Positions 1 through 11,500 of a DNA stretch of 64,000 nt are shown piece after piece; the first letter of the stretch is position 1, and every line of letters starts with the position of its first letter. Origin of the DNA: Camellia lanceoleosa. Its lineage: Eukaryota > Streptophyta > Magnoliopsida > Ericales > Theaceae. A program made the translations under genes and the position numbers. The stretch spans positions 43,357,932-43,421,931 of the forward strand of contig CM045760.1 in NCBI GenBank assembly GCA_025200525.1. The letters run 5' to 3'. The notes under the pieces are model-generated. The model had not been told where the DNA came from and made no database searches. It saw only the letters and a list, made by a program, of their open reading frames with translations.

Positions 1-370
1 ACAGTAGTTTAGATCTACTTTTCCTTTGCCTAGTGCGGGTCCGGGAAAAAGTGCATCGAGTAGCTTCTCGTGTTTCAAGTGTGGCCAACCGGTTCACAAA
101 GCCTTCTCATGCCCACAGAAGGGAGGAGGGCAGTTAATAGTACCACCACCTAACCGATCTCATAGTCAGTCTCAGAATAAAGGTCAAGGGTTTAATTGTT
201 ATCAGTGTGGTTAGCCGGGGCATATGAAGAGAACTTGCCCACAGTTGGGAGGCGCATCTGGCACATCAGGGTCGAGGCAGACTCAGAGCCACCAGCAGGC
301 TCAATCAGTCCAAGCTTCGCGAGTTAATCAAGGAGCCGCTTCGGCTCAGTCAGTACAATAGGTCTATGCT
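1..370 (+). pseudogene. gypsy gag C-terminus with two CCHC zinc knuckles (broken)
   Basis: End of the nucleocapsid part of a Ty3/gypsy gag, which binds RNA during particle assembly. Two CX2CX4HX4C knuckles are visible: CFKCGQPVHKAFSC, encoded near 70-112, and a second near 196-238 in which the residue after CYQCG is a TAG stop at 212-214. A further TAG lies at 359-361. Both stops are explained by CAG-to-TAG, because the related element at 40013-40980 has glutamine at the equivalent positions. Gln/Ser-rich linker follows. The 5' part of gag lies outside the window. It continues into the protease region and belongs to the same remnant as the next two entries. Confidence 0.85.
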
Positions 371-1090
371 CCGAGAGGGGAGCAAGTCAATCAGGGGCCA
401 CACGGGCTCGTGTATGCTGTTACCGTGCCAGAGCAATTACCAGAATCCTCAGTTGTGAGAGGTATTTTTGTTGTATGTAATTCTTTGGCTAATGTATTAA
501 TAGACACGGGTGTGTCTCATTCATTTATATCTACTGCATTTGCTTTTGCATTGGGGTTAAAGGTAGCACGGTTAGTGCCTCAACTCAAAGTAGAGTCACC
601 TGTTGGGGGTACAGTTGATTTAGACTGGGGTTGTTGTGATTGTGAAATAGAAGTTGCCGGGCGTCGACTTCCGTCTGCTTTTGTGTTGCTAGATATGTCG
701 AGTTTTGATGTCATTTTAGGCATGGACTGGTTGTGTTCTTATCAAGTTGTGATTGATTGTTACCATCAGAGAGTTACAGTGTGCACTTTGGGTGGTGATT
801 GTTTCTATTTTTTGGGGAACCGAGTTGATAGAGCCTTGTTGCCAGTTGTTGACCCTCGTAGTAGGAGCAAGCTTAGTGGCCTTCTTGAAACTCTCTTGGA
901 TAGTGAGTGTGACGGGGTTCGTATTGAGTTACAAAGGGTAGTTTGTGAATACCCGGATGTTTTTCCGGAAGATTTTACTAGTTTACCACCTCACCGAGAG
1001 ATCGAGTTCTCCATTGAATTAGTGCCTAGCATGCACCGATTTCCATGTTATCGTATAGATTTGCACCCGCTGAATTGCATGAGTTGAAGA
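371..1090 (+). pseudogene. gypsy aspartic protease region (remnant)
   Basis: Retroviral-type aspartic protease that would cleave the gag-pol polyprotein. The active-site motif DTG is present in VLIDTGVSHSFIS (near 505-545), where relatives have DTGAS. A following stretch FDVILGMDWL (near 705-732) is the conserved block seen in gypsy proteases of this type. The reading frame open from 410 shifts near 1045-1087, so protease and RT are no longer in one frame. The segment LPPHREIEF near 985-1010 is the linker to RT. Closest relative in the window is the nested gypsy element at 40984-41560. Confidence 0.85.
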
Positions 1091-1655
1091 TTCAACTCCA
1101 AGAACTTTTAGACAAGGGCTTCATTCGCCCTAGTACATCACCTTTGGGAGCGCCGGTTCTCTTTGCAAAGAAGAAGGATGGGTCATTGCGGTTGTGTATT
1201 GATTATCGCAAGTTGAATAGAGTTACAGTTAAGAACAAGTACCCTCTACCCAGAATAGATGATTTGTTTGACCAACTTAGAGGGTCTCGTTGCTTCTCAA
1301 AAATAGATTTGAGGTCGGGGTACTATCAGTTGAGAGTCCGGGAGGAGGACATTCAGAAGACGACCTTTCATACTCGTTATGGCCACTATGAATTAATTGT
1401 AATGCCTTTTGGGTTGACCAATGCACCGGCTTCCTTTATGGATTTGATGAACAGAATTTTTCGGAAATACTTGAACCGTTTTGCGGTCGTCTTTGTGGAC
1501 AACATCTTGATTTATTCAACCTTTGAAGAGGAACACGAGACTCACTTGCAGGTAGTGCTGGGTTTACTTAGTGAGCACCAATTGTATGCCAAATTTGAAA
1601 AATGCGAGTTTTGGTTAACAGAGGTGAAGTTTTTGGAACATGTAGTGTCTAGAGA
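1045..1655 (+). pseudogene. gypsy reverse transcriptase, 3'-truncated, active site changed
   Basis: Reverse transcriptase palm and fingers of a chromovirus-type Ty3/gypsy element. Recognisable blocks in order: [66 protein letters not shown], and the catalytic box, which reads FVDN instead of FVDD. The change is codon AAC at 1501-1503 and fits G-to-A at a CpG. The RT stops after the block [12 protein letters not shown], where the TGTAACGCCCC end of another LTR begins at 1656. RNase H and integrase are absent. They do not resume at 18493, so the remainder was deleted or lies elsewhere. Confidence 0.88.
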
Positions 1656-2087
1656 TGTAACGCCCCAAATTTCTAGCCCAAATGATAATATAACAATCAT
1701 GGCTCTTTCAAGGAAAACTGAATATAAATCTCTAAATTTACATTACATGATACAATAGTTCTTCATGCAACAATACATTAATCCAACAACAAGTAAATAA
1801 ACAAATAAATACCCCCAAGGGTTTACAAGTTTCCAAGGCTTAAGTCTGGTTACACAAAACGGTTATTCAAACCCACACACATATAGCCTTTGGCTTACAC
1901 ACAGAGTCACAGCAAAATGAGAGTCTCGTACTCTCAACACACATGTCCTCACCTTTAGTTAGGCGGCATCACCACATCTTTTCTTGCACAAAAATCCCGT
2001 AGGGTGAGTATAAAGCCTAGTGGGGAATCCTTCACAAAGTATATACATTTTATACAAGTCTCAAGAGATGAAATGCACATGCCATGC
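1656..2087 (-). repeat. Distal (3') part of the composite's left gypsy LTR
   Basis: Reverse complement of the end of the LTR at about 18060-18492, including the segment ending GGGCGTTACA on the minus strand. The rest of this LTR resumes at 12665 after the inserted 10.6-kb block. The joined sequence across the insertion matches the uninterrupted copy near 18030-18090, which fixes the insertion point. Confidence 0.9.
2083..2087. repeat. Target-site duplication CATGC, left copy
   Basis: CATGC at 2083-2087 is repeated at 12660-12664, flanking a block that begins TGTAGACACC and ends GAGTCCACA. The empty-site sequence is visible in the related LTR near 18040-18075. Confidence 0.9.
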
Positions 2088-2860
2088 TGTAGACACCCTA
2101 TTTTTGACCGCCCTTAAGACTTGGGTGCCACTGATTGCTTACTTGATGGTGCAAGTTATCTTATGCAAAGGTTCGATTTCTTCGGCAGGGAGAGCGTCAA
2201 ATCCCAAACCTCACACCCCTTTTTGGACCAAAGCCTTTTGACCAAAATTTTAGACATTAAAACCCTCTCTTTCAAAATATTTTTGAAAAAAGTCCCTACG
2301 ATGTTCTAAGGCTCGCATTTCGTTAAACGTTGTGATTTTCGGTAAACTGAGCAAGGACAAAGTGGAAATGAATGAAAGAGAGGTGAAATCTTTGAAATTT
2401 TTTTTAAAACATCTTGTTTAGAGGTTTGGGGTTGAAGAAAGGTGGAAGAGAGGGAAGAAACCTAGTTGGGGATGAAGTTAGGAATGAACCGTTAAGAGAA
2501 AGTCGAGCAACCCTCGCTAAATCAGGCCTATTGTTTTGTACACTTGGATTTTAGCTATGAGGCCACCACCATTGGAAAGAAGACTTCCGAGGCTTCATTT
2601 TACACTAAAAAATCTCCTAAATCCGAGTCCAGATGAGGGAGATATGGCTGGTTGAAGTTAGGCATCAATCCGATTGAGCTGGAAATGAGCAGTCTTCACT
2701 AAAATAGGTATATCTTTTTGCACACTTGGAAGTTTTATGTGAGGCTATCACCATTGGAAATCTTACTTCCGGGGCTTCAATTTAGATACAAGAATGACCT
2801 GTAAAGGAGTACATATGAAGAAGATATGCCCATTTGAAGTTGGGCTTGGAAGTATATTTT

Positions 2861-2893
2861 GGCCGACAATACACACTTCTGGCCGATCGGCCA
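2861..2893. promoter_or_regulatory. Pair of GGCCGA sites 20 bp apart
   Basis: GGCCGA at 2861 and at 2881; the second is part of the palindrome GGCCGATCGGCC. Same 20-bp spacing as the larger arrays in this window. Confidence 0.45.
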
Positions 2894-4463
2894 CTAATGA
2901 AAAAAGCTCAAATTTTGTAGATATTTTCATCCAACTGTCTCCCACAATGTGCCAGCTGTCCTGTTTTAGACCGCCTGAACGTCCTCCGCGCGCCCCCTTT
3001 TCAGAGAGGGCGCGAATTAGGTCCTTGCTATTACAGTTTGGACTCCTGTCACGGTTCTGAATCTAATCTCACAAAGTACAATGTAAGACTGATAAATCAC
3101 CAAAGAGTCCAATCCGGCAAATCATTTTGGAAAATCAAATTTTGAATCAAAAATGCCAAACTGGATTGCTTTGCCAGATTACAGAGTCGCCACCTAAATA
3201 TTTTGTTTTGGGAAATTTAGGAAACCTTGACTCGTGCCAAAGGCCACGTGTCTGTCATCACCAAAGTTGCCTCGGCTCGGGAATTTGGGTACAAGAGGGG
3301 AAGGTCTTGAAATGAGCACTCCCGCTCACCCGATCAAAGGATCGGCCTCTATTAAGCATGATATGTTGTTTTGAAAACACATGTGTTTCTTATTTCAATT
3401 ATTAGCTAACTTTACTATGTGATATGCATATCATACAAGTATAGACTAAATCACTCAAATTGGAACAAAACATCTCATGTTTGTTTTTGAAAATGGTTTG
3501 AATTTGCCACCCTCAAGTGGGCTTAGAAATGCGTATTTTGCCACCAAACAAGGTGGGCTTAAAACATGATGATTTGTCACTCCAAGTGGGCTTAAAACTT
3601 ACATTTCGATGAATTGTTCCAATTCAAGTAATGAAGCCTTCATCCACAGGCATTCATGCAGTTTATCACTTAAGCAAATAGCCTTATGGCAAGCATGCTA
3701 AACATAGCAATCACTTACACTCATGCAAGGATGCTAAAGCATAAACACTTACAGTGTACTCCGAGCCAAAACAGAAGCTAGTTAGAAATCAATGCATGAT
3801 CCTAACTATACAAGATGCCTAATGCAACACATGTAATAATGCAACTAAATAGGTTCGGCTACCTAAGATGGCATATGAATGCAACACTTTTGATACACGT
3901 ATTCAAATAGGTATTGAAATATGATGTAGTTTGAATGATGCACCGAGCCAGGTGCATGCAAGACAGATGAATAAATGCAAACATGTAAGCATAAGGTATG
4001 CTAATTAAAAAATGCCCTAAAACTAACCATCGAAAGCGGTTAAATAAAAGGGAGAAAGATGTGGGGCTGGAAGACATTCACACAAACACGCACACTTATT
4101 ACAACATTGCCTCGCGAAGGAGGGTCCAAATGAATAAGCTAAGCTAATCTAACTAATCTAATTAAGCTAATTAGATTAATTATTACACAACTAAATTGAA
4201 TAATAAGCAATCTACTTACTAATTATTACATTACTTAACTAATTAACAAATTAGCTAATTAAATTACAAACACAAATCCTAACTAAACATGTAAAGTTGT
4301 AACCAATGTTGCCTCAGATCTGTTGGACATTAGGAGATGCATGCCTCGGCTCCCGTCCCGAAAAGCTCTCCAAATGCTCTTTAGAGGCTCTGTTTGCAGG
4401 GTGTCTTCAAGGACTTACTGCTGAAACTTACCAAACCAAAGCTGGGGAGTGCACCAGTGGCCT

Positions 4464-4564
4464 GCCGGCCATGAAGAGCTGCTGTCGGCCACTTGCCAGC
4501 TAAAGATAGGCCTCTGCCGGCCAACAATGCAATGGTGCCGACCATCAATGTGGCACTGCCGGCC
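4464..4564. promoter_or_regulatory. Array of CCGGCC-type palindromes at 20-21 bp spacing
   Basis: CCGGCC or one-base variants start at 4465, 4485, 4517, 4538 and 4559: steps 20, 32, 21, 21. The core GCCGGC is a palindrome centred on CG. The inverted counterpart in the right arm is at 11059, 11079 and 11100. Confidence 0.6.
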
Positions 4565-4929
4565 ATTGGTGTGCTGTGACACCAAACTGCAACAGAGCAC
4601 AAAATAGAGGAAAATGGAGGGTCTCTCGAGAACATGTATGTACTATTCCACTCTATATCACCTCAAGACATCAAGGGAGAGGCACCATTGGATCCAAAAC
4701 CATCAATCAAGCATGCAATGCATGATGACCAAAGATCCAACTTGCACACATTTCAATACATGCCATGCAAACAAAACTCTAAATCCACTACCTCATCATG
4801 GATGATCAAAGGCAATGGAGACAAAAGGGATTGGTTCACTTTCATCACTTTGAGTATGAAGTGGACTAATCCACCTTGTGTTCAACATAACGTCCGGTTG
4901 AACACCATGCAATGCAAATAACATGCTAT

Positions 4930-5843
4930 GCAAACAACATGCTAATCTTGACATGTTAAGGTGGCATGCACAAGACTATCATGTAAGCAATGCATGCAAG
5001 ACATGTTAATGAGCCAAGAGTACTAAAGCAAGTGAAGAACATTACACATAAGGCATGCACTATCAATCACAAAGGCCTAAACCAACCCTAGACAGACCTC
5101 AAGCATGCCAAAACAATGGCCAAAAAGAGTTGAAATGATAGCATGAAAGGCAAGAAATGCATGCTCATGCATTGACTCATGAACAAGGCACAAGGCACAA
5201 CCCTCAAACACAATGAAGGAGTGATATATGTGAGGGTGTGACTACACTATATGCACTGAAATTACATGCTAAATGGTGCCATACCATACAAACATCACAT
5301 GCATAACATGTCAAAGGCCTCAAAACTCAAAGCTAGTCAACGTCCTTTACACTACAACCATACTAAGCAATGCTCAAATGACCTTGACCATTCAAAATAG
5401 ACCTAAGGTAGGTCAAAACAGTAGCAAAAACATGCTAGGCTTGCAGCATAGATGGCAAGAAAGGTATGCTCATGTATTGGCTCACAAACAAGGCATCAAA
5501 GCACAACTCTCAAACACATTGAAAGAGTGATACATATGAGAATATGACAGTGAAACATGCTCTAAAATCACATATCAGATGATGCCAAATCAAGCAAACA
5601 ACTCAAGCAAAGCATGCTAGAGGACTCAAAACACAAAGCTATTAAAGGCATTTGCACTATAGCTATACAAAACATGAGCCAAAGGACCAAGACCACTTCA
5701 AACAGAGTTTAAGCATGTTAAATAAAGGCCAAAAACTTGCTGGAGTAGAGTCAACACATGCTAGATTAATGGGCTAAAGTAGCAAGCATGCAAAGCTAGT
5801 GAGCACGGTTACACTACAAGTGTAAAGAGCAAGCAACCAATGA
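4930..5843. repeat. Left-arm DNA rich in CATGC/GCATG words, no gene
   Basis: Low-complexity, CAAAC- and GCATGC-rich sequence with weak internal repetition: the segments near 5090-5260, 5400-5540 and 5690-5760 resemble each other. Inverted similarity to 9850-10640. No coding potential seen. Confidence 0.5.
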
Positions 5844-5848
5844 TCAAA

Positions 5849-8521
5849 TGTCATGACCCAAACCCGCCCCTGTAGGTTTAGCATCGTAACCAGCTAGTAA
5901 TCCTTGGATTACCAAAGGCCTCTTGACAGATTAGCATATAGTAAGGGCTGCGAAAGCAAATATACAAAATATAAATGGTTCAATGAGCTGTGATGGGACA
6001 GAATAATTTAAAACTTGTATGAACATAAGAGTGACTACCAAAAGATGCAGTATTTACATATTCCTCCCATAAGGGTAATATAGGAAAACCAACCCAACTT
6101 AACAAAACAAACAAAGTTTAATATAATCACAAAAAAAGCCACAAAACAAGGCTTCGTCCGGAACCTCCTCGGGAGGCGCAAAGGTTGGCTAAAAAAAACT
6201 GAAACGAAGGCCGTCAACTCTGGCCCTGATCACGTGCTGGCTCACCTACATACATAATATAAACAGTGAGCAGAAGCCCAGTGAATAATAATGGAGTAAA
6301 TGGGTTTTAATGAATGAGTCCATACAGATTCATAAATCATGTTTTGTTTTCGTAATAAATTCATATTCATATTCTTGTCCAGATCATATACAGAAGTCAT
6401 AAGTCTTGCTTAAGCATACGTGGTACATCCATTAGCGCTAACAGAGCAAATAAAGAACAGATGCAGACACATGGTGGTTATGAATAACCAGTTCCATAAA
6501 GGAACCTCCGGATCCGGGTAACGGAGAATATCCCGGATAATAAATATGCTGAGCCCCATGACAGAGCCTTCGGTACGGGTAATAAAGTGCAGACATATTA
6601 AGTTCCATGATGGAATCTCCGATACTGGGTAATAGCTAACAAATATCACATGATGCTAAAGATGCCACTAATACATTATTAGAAATTAGACAATCATTCA
6701 TTGTACAGAACATATCATTTCAGGAAACAGATCTTAATTCATCACACAAAAAATAAGTAAGGTTGAACGTAGCTTTACTAAGTTATTACTCATAGTTGGC
6801 TTTGAGGCAGACAGATGGAGCAGACTGGTCAAACGGTATACGACATGTGACCTACATGACACATAACAGATACACACCTGAAACACACGTTCAAATTGTA
6901 CATAACTTATTTCGTTTGTTCTTAGTGCATTTCTAGCCTTAAATCCTCATCATGGAGTCTTAAACATGGCCTAGGAATGCCTAGGATGGAATGAGGATGC
7001 AAAAATGCATTGGAAAACATTTTTCAAAACTTGCTGAAAATAAGGTCCACGCTCGAGCGTGGCTTTCCTCGTTCGAGCAGACATGCAGACAATGAAGCTC
7101 TGCTCGAGCATGACTTTCCCCGCTCGAGCGGACTGCAAACTTTTGAAAAAATACTGGTTGCATGTTTTTCACGCTCGACGGACGCTTGATCCCCGTTCGA
7201 GCATGAGACTCAGACCCTCGCCCGAGTGCGGATTCCCTCGCTCGAGCAGACTGCAAAACACATGAACTTCTGGGTATATGCATTTCACGCTCGAGCGTGA
7301 CTCTCGACGCTCGAGTGGAAGTGCATGTACTCAGAGTGAACGCTCGAGCGTGAAGTCCCCTGGTCGAGCGTGGATCAAATTTCTGGAATTTCCAAATTTG
7401 ATCACCAAGCTCAAAATCAACCTCAAATGCATCAAACTCAATTTTCTGGGCCCAAAACATTGGAAAACACTTAGAAACTCATAAAACAACATGTTTAAAG
7501 CATTATTTCAAGAAATCGTGGCCCAAAAGGATACAAATTGTGCAAAATTCAACTTGAACTCTATGAATGTTCCAAGGCATAACATACATGAACTCTCTTG
7601 TATTCAACCTCTTTAAAACATGATCAAACTAGGCAAATTGTTAGAAAACATGATGAATTCTCAAAACATAGATGAAATGAATACATGCATGGAAGAAGTC
7701 TTTGAATTCATGCTCAAAATGTGAAGAAATGCACATGCATGCACATCATTGAACTAAGGCTCTCCAAAACATGATCAAATGCTACTAAATAACATGAAAC
7801 TCATTGTTTTCCCAAAATTAAAGTGAACTCAACACATGCATGAAGGAACTTTTGAAAATCAATCTTCAAAATGCTATGAAACATGCATGGAATGACTAAC
7901 AATTGCTTAGCTCTAACCCAATTCTTGCATGAGTTTGACATTTCACTTGAATCTTAGTAGAATCAAATTCAATTATACAATTAAAAGCTTGATCCCTTAC
8001 CTAGAGTCCACAATTCCCTTAATTTTAGCCAAATCCAACAATCAACCACCAAAACCTTCTAACTCTTGATCCTTCCTAGCAATTCTCTCCTATCCTCTTA
8101 GAATTGAACCCAAGCTTCTTCCTCTCTCTCTCTCATTTGGGGCTTAAAGGTGAGGAGAAGTGGAGTGCCAAATAGAATTAGTGGGGTTACATGGTTTATT
8201 TGGTGGTGGTGGACTAAATTGAATCAAATGAGCATTGATTTAATCTAATTTAATCGTTCTGAACCGAATTTTAATTAAACCTACCATAAAATTCTATAAA
8301 TCCTAATTAGCACATAAATCAAGTCAATTTCTGATTCGGACGCCGATAAGGCCTCTAATTCGCAAACCGAAACTAGAACGTGAACAGATTTTCCTACACC
8401 TAACAGATATAAACACAATAATGCAACACACACATGTAGTTTAATTCAGAATTTCACCTTAATTACTAATTAGGCATGATTAATCATGGATTAACGTTAA
8501 TCAGAGGTCGGGGTTGTTACA
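5849..8521 (-). mobile_element. Solo-LTR-like gypsy insertion with TCAAA duplication
   Basis: Begins TGTCATGACCC, ends GGGGTTGTTACA, and is flanked by TCAAA at 5844-5848 and 8522-8526. On the minus strand it reads TGTAACAACCCCGACC, a common start for plant gypsy LTRs. No gag or pol is present, so a 2.67-kb solo LTR is the simplest reading. It carries a large array of CTCGAG palindromes at 7052-7368. Intact TG/CA ends and duplication show a clean insertion into the 2088-9551 arm, hence younger than that arm. Confidence 0.85.
7052..7368. promoter_or_regulatory. CTCGAG palindrome array, 20-bp pairs (solo LTR)
   Basis: Twelve sites, CTCGAG or one-base variants, start at 7052, 7072, 7103, 7123, 7174, 7196, 7221, 7241, 7290, 7310, 7343 and 7363. 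Steps are 20, 31, 20, 51, 22, 25, 20, 49, 20, 33, 20. The best copies extend to ACGCTCGAGCGT. Intervening bases are much less conserved than the hexamers, and most variants are C/T or G/A changes. Confidence 0.85.
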
Positions 8522-9054
8522 TCAAACAAGCCAAAAACAGAGTTATGGCAAGTCTAAAAAGTCACAAAATCATACTTGAACAAAGCCATAAAGAAGTAGA
8601 AACACATGCTCATTTGGTGAGCCATCAACATATGCAAACAAGACAAGATGGGACCTCAAAACCACTTTTCCACCAAAAGGCCAAAAAGAGATTGTTTGAA
8701 TAGCCTTAAAAGGTGGTATAAAAGCTTAGCAAATAAGCAACCAAAAAGGGTAGACCACCCCTAACCCCAACAAGGGCTTAAACCAACATTTTTAACACTT
8801 AAAAATAAAGCTTTTTTTAGTTAACAACCAAGCCTAAAACAGCATGCAAAGGTGGCTAAGATGGTATACAAAAATAAGCTTAAAAAGGGAATATGCTCAC
8901 CCTTGTAGCACAGTAGTAAAACAGCAATCTCTGAGCCAAGAATCAACCTTCAACAGCCTAAATGAGACCCTCAAGCACCTCAGCAACAAGGTAGTGGTGT
9001 TTGGCTAAGAGGTTGTGTGCAAAAATGAAGAGAAAACACACTTTCAAGCAATAT

Positions 9055-9056
<2 letters not shown>

Positions 9057-9090
<34 letters not shown>
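9057..9090. repeat. (AG)n microsatellite
   Basis: Uninterrupted AG repeat; on the minus strand it is the CT-rich tract just downstream of the TATA-like box at 9144-9152. Confidence 0.95.
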
Positions 9091-9093
<3 letters not shown>

Positions 9094-9283
9094 ATTTTTG
9101 TCCCTCAAATTTTAGAACCCTCAGCAAGGGGGAGGGACCTCCCCTTATATAAGCAATGCAAGCAAAAGCTTGCTTGACAAGCTTAAAGCTTGTTACAACC
9201 CCTCTATACATGTGTATGGAGGATGGCTTCAATGCCCAACAGTTGGCTCAAAAATATCTAAAATATATCTGTTGAAATAAGGG

Positions 9284-9353
9284 TGGCCGGTCGACTATCA
9301 GTGGTGGCCGGCAGTGCCTCATTGATGGCTGGCATGCCTAAATGCATGGCCGG
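9284..9353 (-). promoter_or_regulatory. GGCCGG array with exact 21-bp steps
   Basis: GGCCGG (once GGCTGG) at 9285, 9306, 9327 and 9348: three successive steps of 21 bp. It lies in the U3 position of the left arm, about 130 bp upstream, on the minus strand, of the TATA-like box at 9144-9152. Confidence 0.7.
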
Positions 9354-11057
9354 CAGTGCATCACAAGAAGCATGTTGAAAAGACCAACACATGGTCCAAA
9401 AATGGGGCAGAAAGGATACAGGGTTTGGAAAGCTCAAACCCGTGACATTTCGCCACGAAATTTGAGTACTTGACGAGCAATCAAACTTGTCACCGGATGT
9501 ACCTGCAAGATCATCCAAGTCTTGAGGATGATTAAAAATAGGGTGTCTACACCTGTATTGATATTTTCGACCTGAAGCCATATTTTTCTATATATAGAGG
9601 CCATTCTCTATTGTTTTCAAGGTTAGAAAAATTTTGGGAGCCTCTCTCTCTAGAATCCTCTCTCTCTTGAGCTTTTGTGCTTAGAAGCTTGCATACTTCA
9701 AACTTTAACCTATCAACCCTTAACCAAAGTGGTTCACCTTTGGGCTGAGGTTGCTTGAAGCGCTCTTGGAGCCTCCTTTGAGCTCTAGAAGGTGGTTTAA
9801 GCTCAGATTTGTGCCTATTTTGTGTTGTGCTTCAAGAGGTATCAGACTTACGTTTAAAACTTGTTTTGTATAACTTGTTTTGCCATCTTTTTGTATTTTT
9901 TTTGGCCTAGTTTTTAACTACAAAAACCTCTGTTTTTATGACCTAAAAATGGTGGTTTAAGCCCCTTCTGAGTTAGGGGGTGGTTCATCATTCTTGCTTC
10001 GTAGCTTGTTTAGTTTTTTGTGCTATTTCTTATCACTTTAAAACCAAACTTTTTGGCCCTTTAAATCACTGAAATTCAGAGTTATTTTAATGGTAAAAAC
10101 TTGGTTTTGAAGTCCAAAATTGGAGTGGGTAGCCTCCACTCCTTGTGTCTTGTTTGCAAGCCTAGATAGCTTAACATGTGAGCATGATTTTTTAGCATTT
10201 TGTACCTTAATCTCAGCATTTTAGTCACTGCTTTGACTGGTTTTAGCTCTATTTTGAGCTGGTTTGGTCCTTTGAGGCTTGTATTACATGGTTGTAGTGT
10301 AAAGAGGTTTCACTAGCTTAATGTTTTAGGCTTTTTTAATATGTTTTGCATGAGTTGCTTGCATATTTTAGTGTCTTTTTGCACTCCATTTCAACACTGA
10401 AATCTCTACAGTCTCCCTTTATTCTTCACTCTTTCATTTGTTTTGAAAGTGGCTTTGAACCCCTTGTTGGCTTGAGTGTGAAATTGAGACACTCATGCTT
10501 AATGGTTTTAATCCTCTTTTGAGGGTTTCTACTAACCAACGACATGAGGTCTCTTTCATGCTTAAGGCACTTGTGGTTTAAGCCCCTTTTCCATTAGAAG
10601 ACACTCACCTTTTGGACTAATCAATTAAAGAATGGATTGGTAATCTACAATGGGTAAATAAAACATGACAACTAAAAGAGATAAGATAAGCATCTTTCAT
10701 GTTGCATTGCATGTGTTTGGATCGGATGTTAATTCGGACACGAGGCAAATGGGACATTTCATACTCAAAGTGATGAAATGTGCCATTTTCCTTGGTCACC
10801 ATTAGCCTTGATCATGCATGGTAGGGTGGTGGTCTTTTGAGTCTTGTTTTGCACTCATTAAGCTTGTACAAGCTTGGTTCTTTGGCCATCATGCATGAAA
10901 ATTGCTTGGTTGATGGCTTGAGAGCCAAGGGTTACACTCCTTTGAGCTTGTGTGATGATAAGGAGGGTAGCAGTACATACACTCCTTGAGAATACACTAC
11001 TTTGCCCCTGTTTGCTCTCTGTTGCAGCAAAAAAGAAGTTCAGGGAAGGGGCAGCCG

Positions 11058-11105
11058 ACCGGCCACCAGTAGTAGCCGACAGCCACCATTGGTAGCCGAT
11101 CGGCC
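11058..11105. promoter_or_regulatory. CCGGCC-type palindromes, 20-21 bp steps (right arm)
   Basis: Sites begin at 11059 (CCGGCC), 11079 (ACAGCC, decayed) and 11100 (TCGGCC). This is the inverted counterpart of the array at 4464-4564. Confidence 0.5.
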
Positions 11106-11289
11106 TTCAATGAAAAATTGCACAAGTGTGCTCCTGAAGAGGATCAGAGGCATTCTGGAAGTTGATAGCACTGTTGGTGTTCAAGCATATGCAAACAGAG
11201 ACTGCAATGGCAAGGTAGTGGCATTTTCCGGAAGAGAAGCTGAGCAAGCATGCATCCCTCGCCCCTCGAGGCCATTTAATTGTTTTGCT

Positions 11290-11500
11290 TAATTAGTTAG
11301 TTGTAGCTAATTCTTTCATACAAGTGTTGTAATTATTTAATTAGCTTAGATAGTTAATTAGTTTAATTGCTTTAATTAGCTTAGCATAGCTAGTTATTCA
11401 ATTTTGGTTTGTAATAATTAATTACTAGAATAGTTAATTAGTTTTGGCTTGTAATAGTTAGCTTAATTAGCGTAGCTAGTTAGCTTATTCATTTGGACCC
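11290..11500. repeat. TTAATTAG-rich degenerate repeat
   Basis: Repeated TTAGCTTAATTAG-like words, with an inverted counterpart at 4135-4265. AT-rich, non-coding. Confidence 0.7.

Larger units (their letters stand above)
2088..9551 (-). mobile_element. Left arm: LTR-like unit with TGTAGACACC at both ends
   Basis: Both ends carry TGTAGACACCCTATTTTT facing inward (at 2088 on plus, at 9551 on minus). The similarity extends some 40 bp, further than a normal LTR terminal inverted repeat. Read on the minus strand from 9551 there is a U3-like stretch with GCCGGC palindromes, a TATA-like box (TATATAAG, 9144-9152) and a CT-rich stretch (9057-9090), the usual LTR promoter order. Without the nested insertion it is about 4.8 kb. 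Whether 2088-3030 is the end of the same LTR or the start of another in the opposite direction is unresolved. Confidence 0.55.

Noticed and set aside
7052..7368. CRISPR-like array (short repeats at regular spacing)
   Set aside because: Repeats are 6-12-bp palindromes 20 bp apart inside a plant LTR; no direct repeats of CRISPR length and no cas genes.
6981..7460. Overlapping open frames rich in Arg and Ser across the palindrome array
   Set aside because: Arise from CTCGAGCG words read in several frames; no protein family. The same applies to frames at 37410-37796 and 45140-45431.
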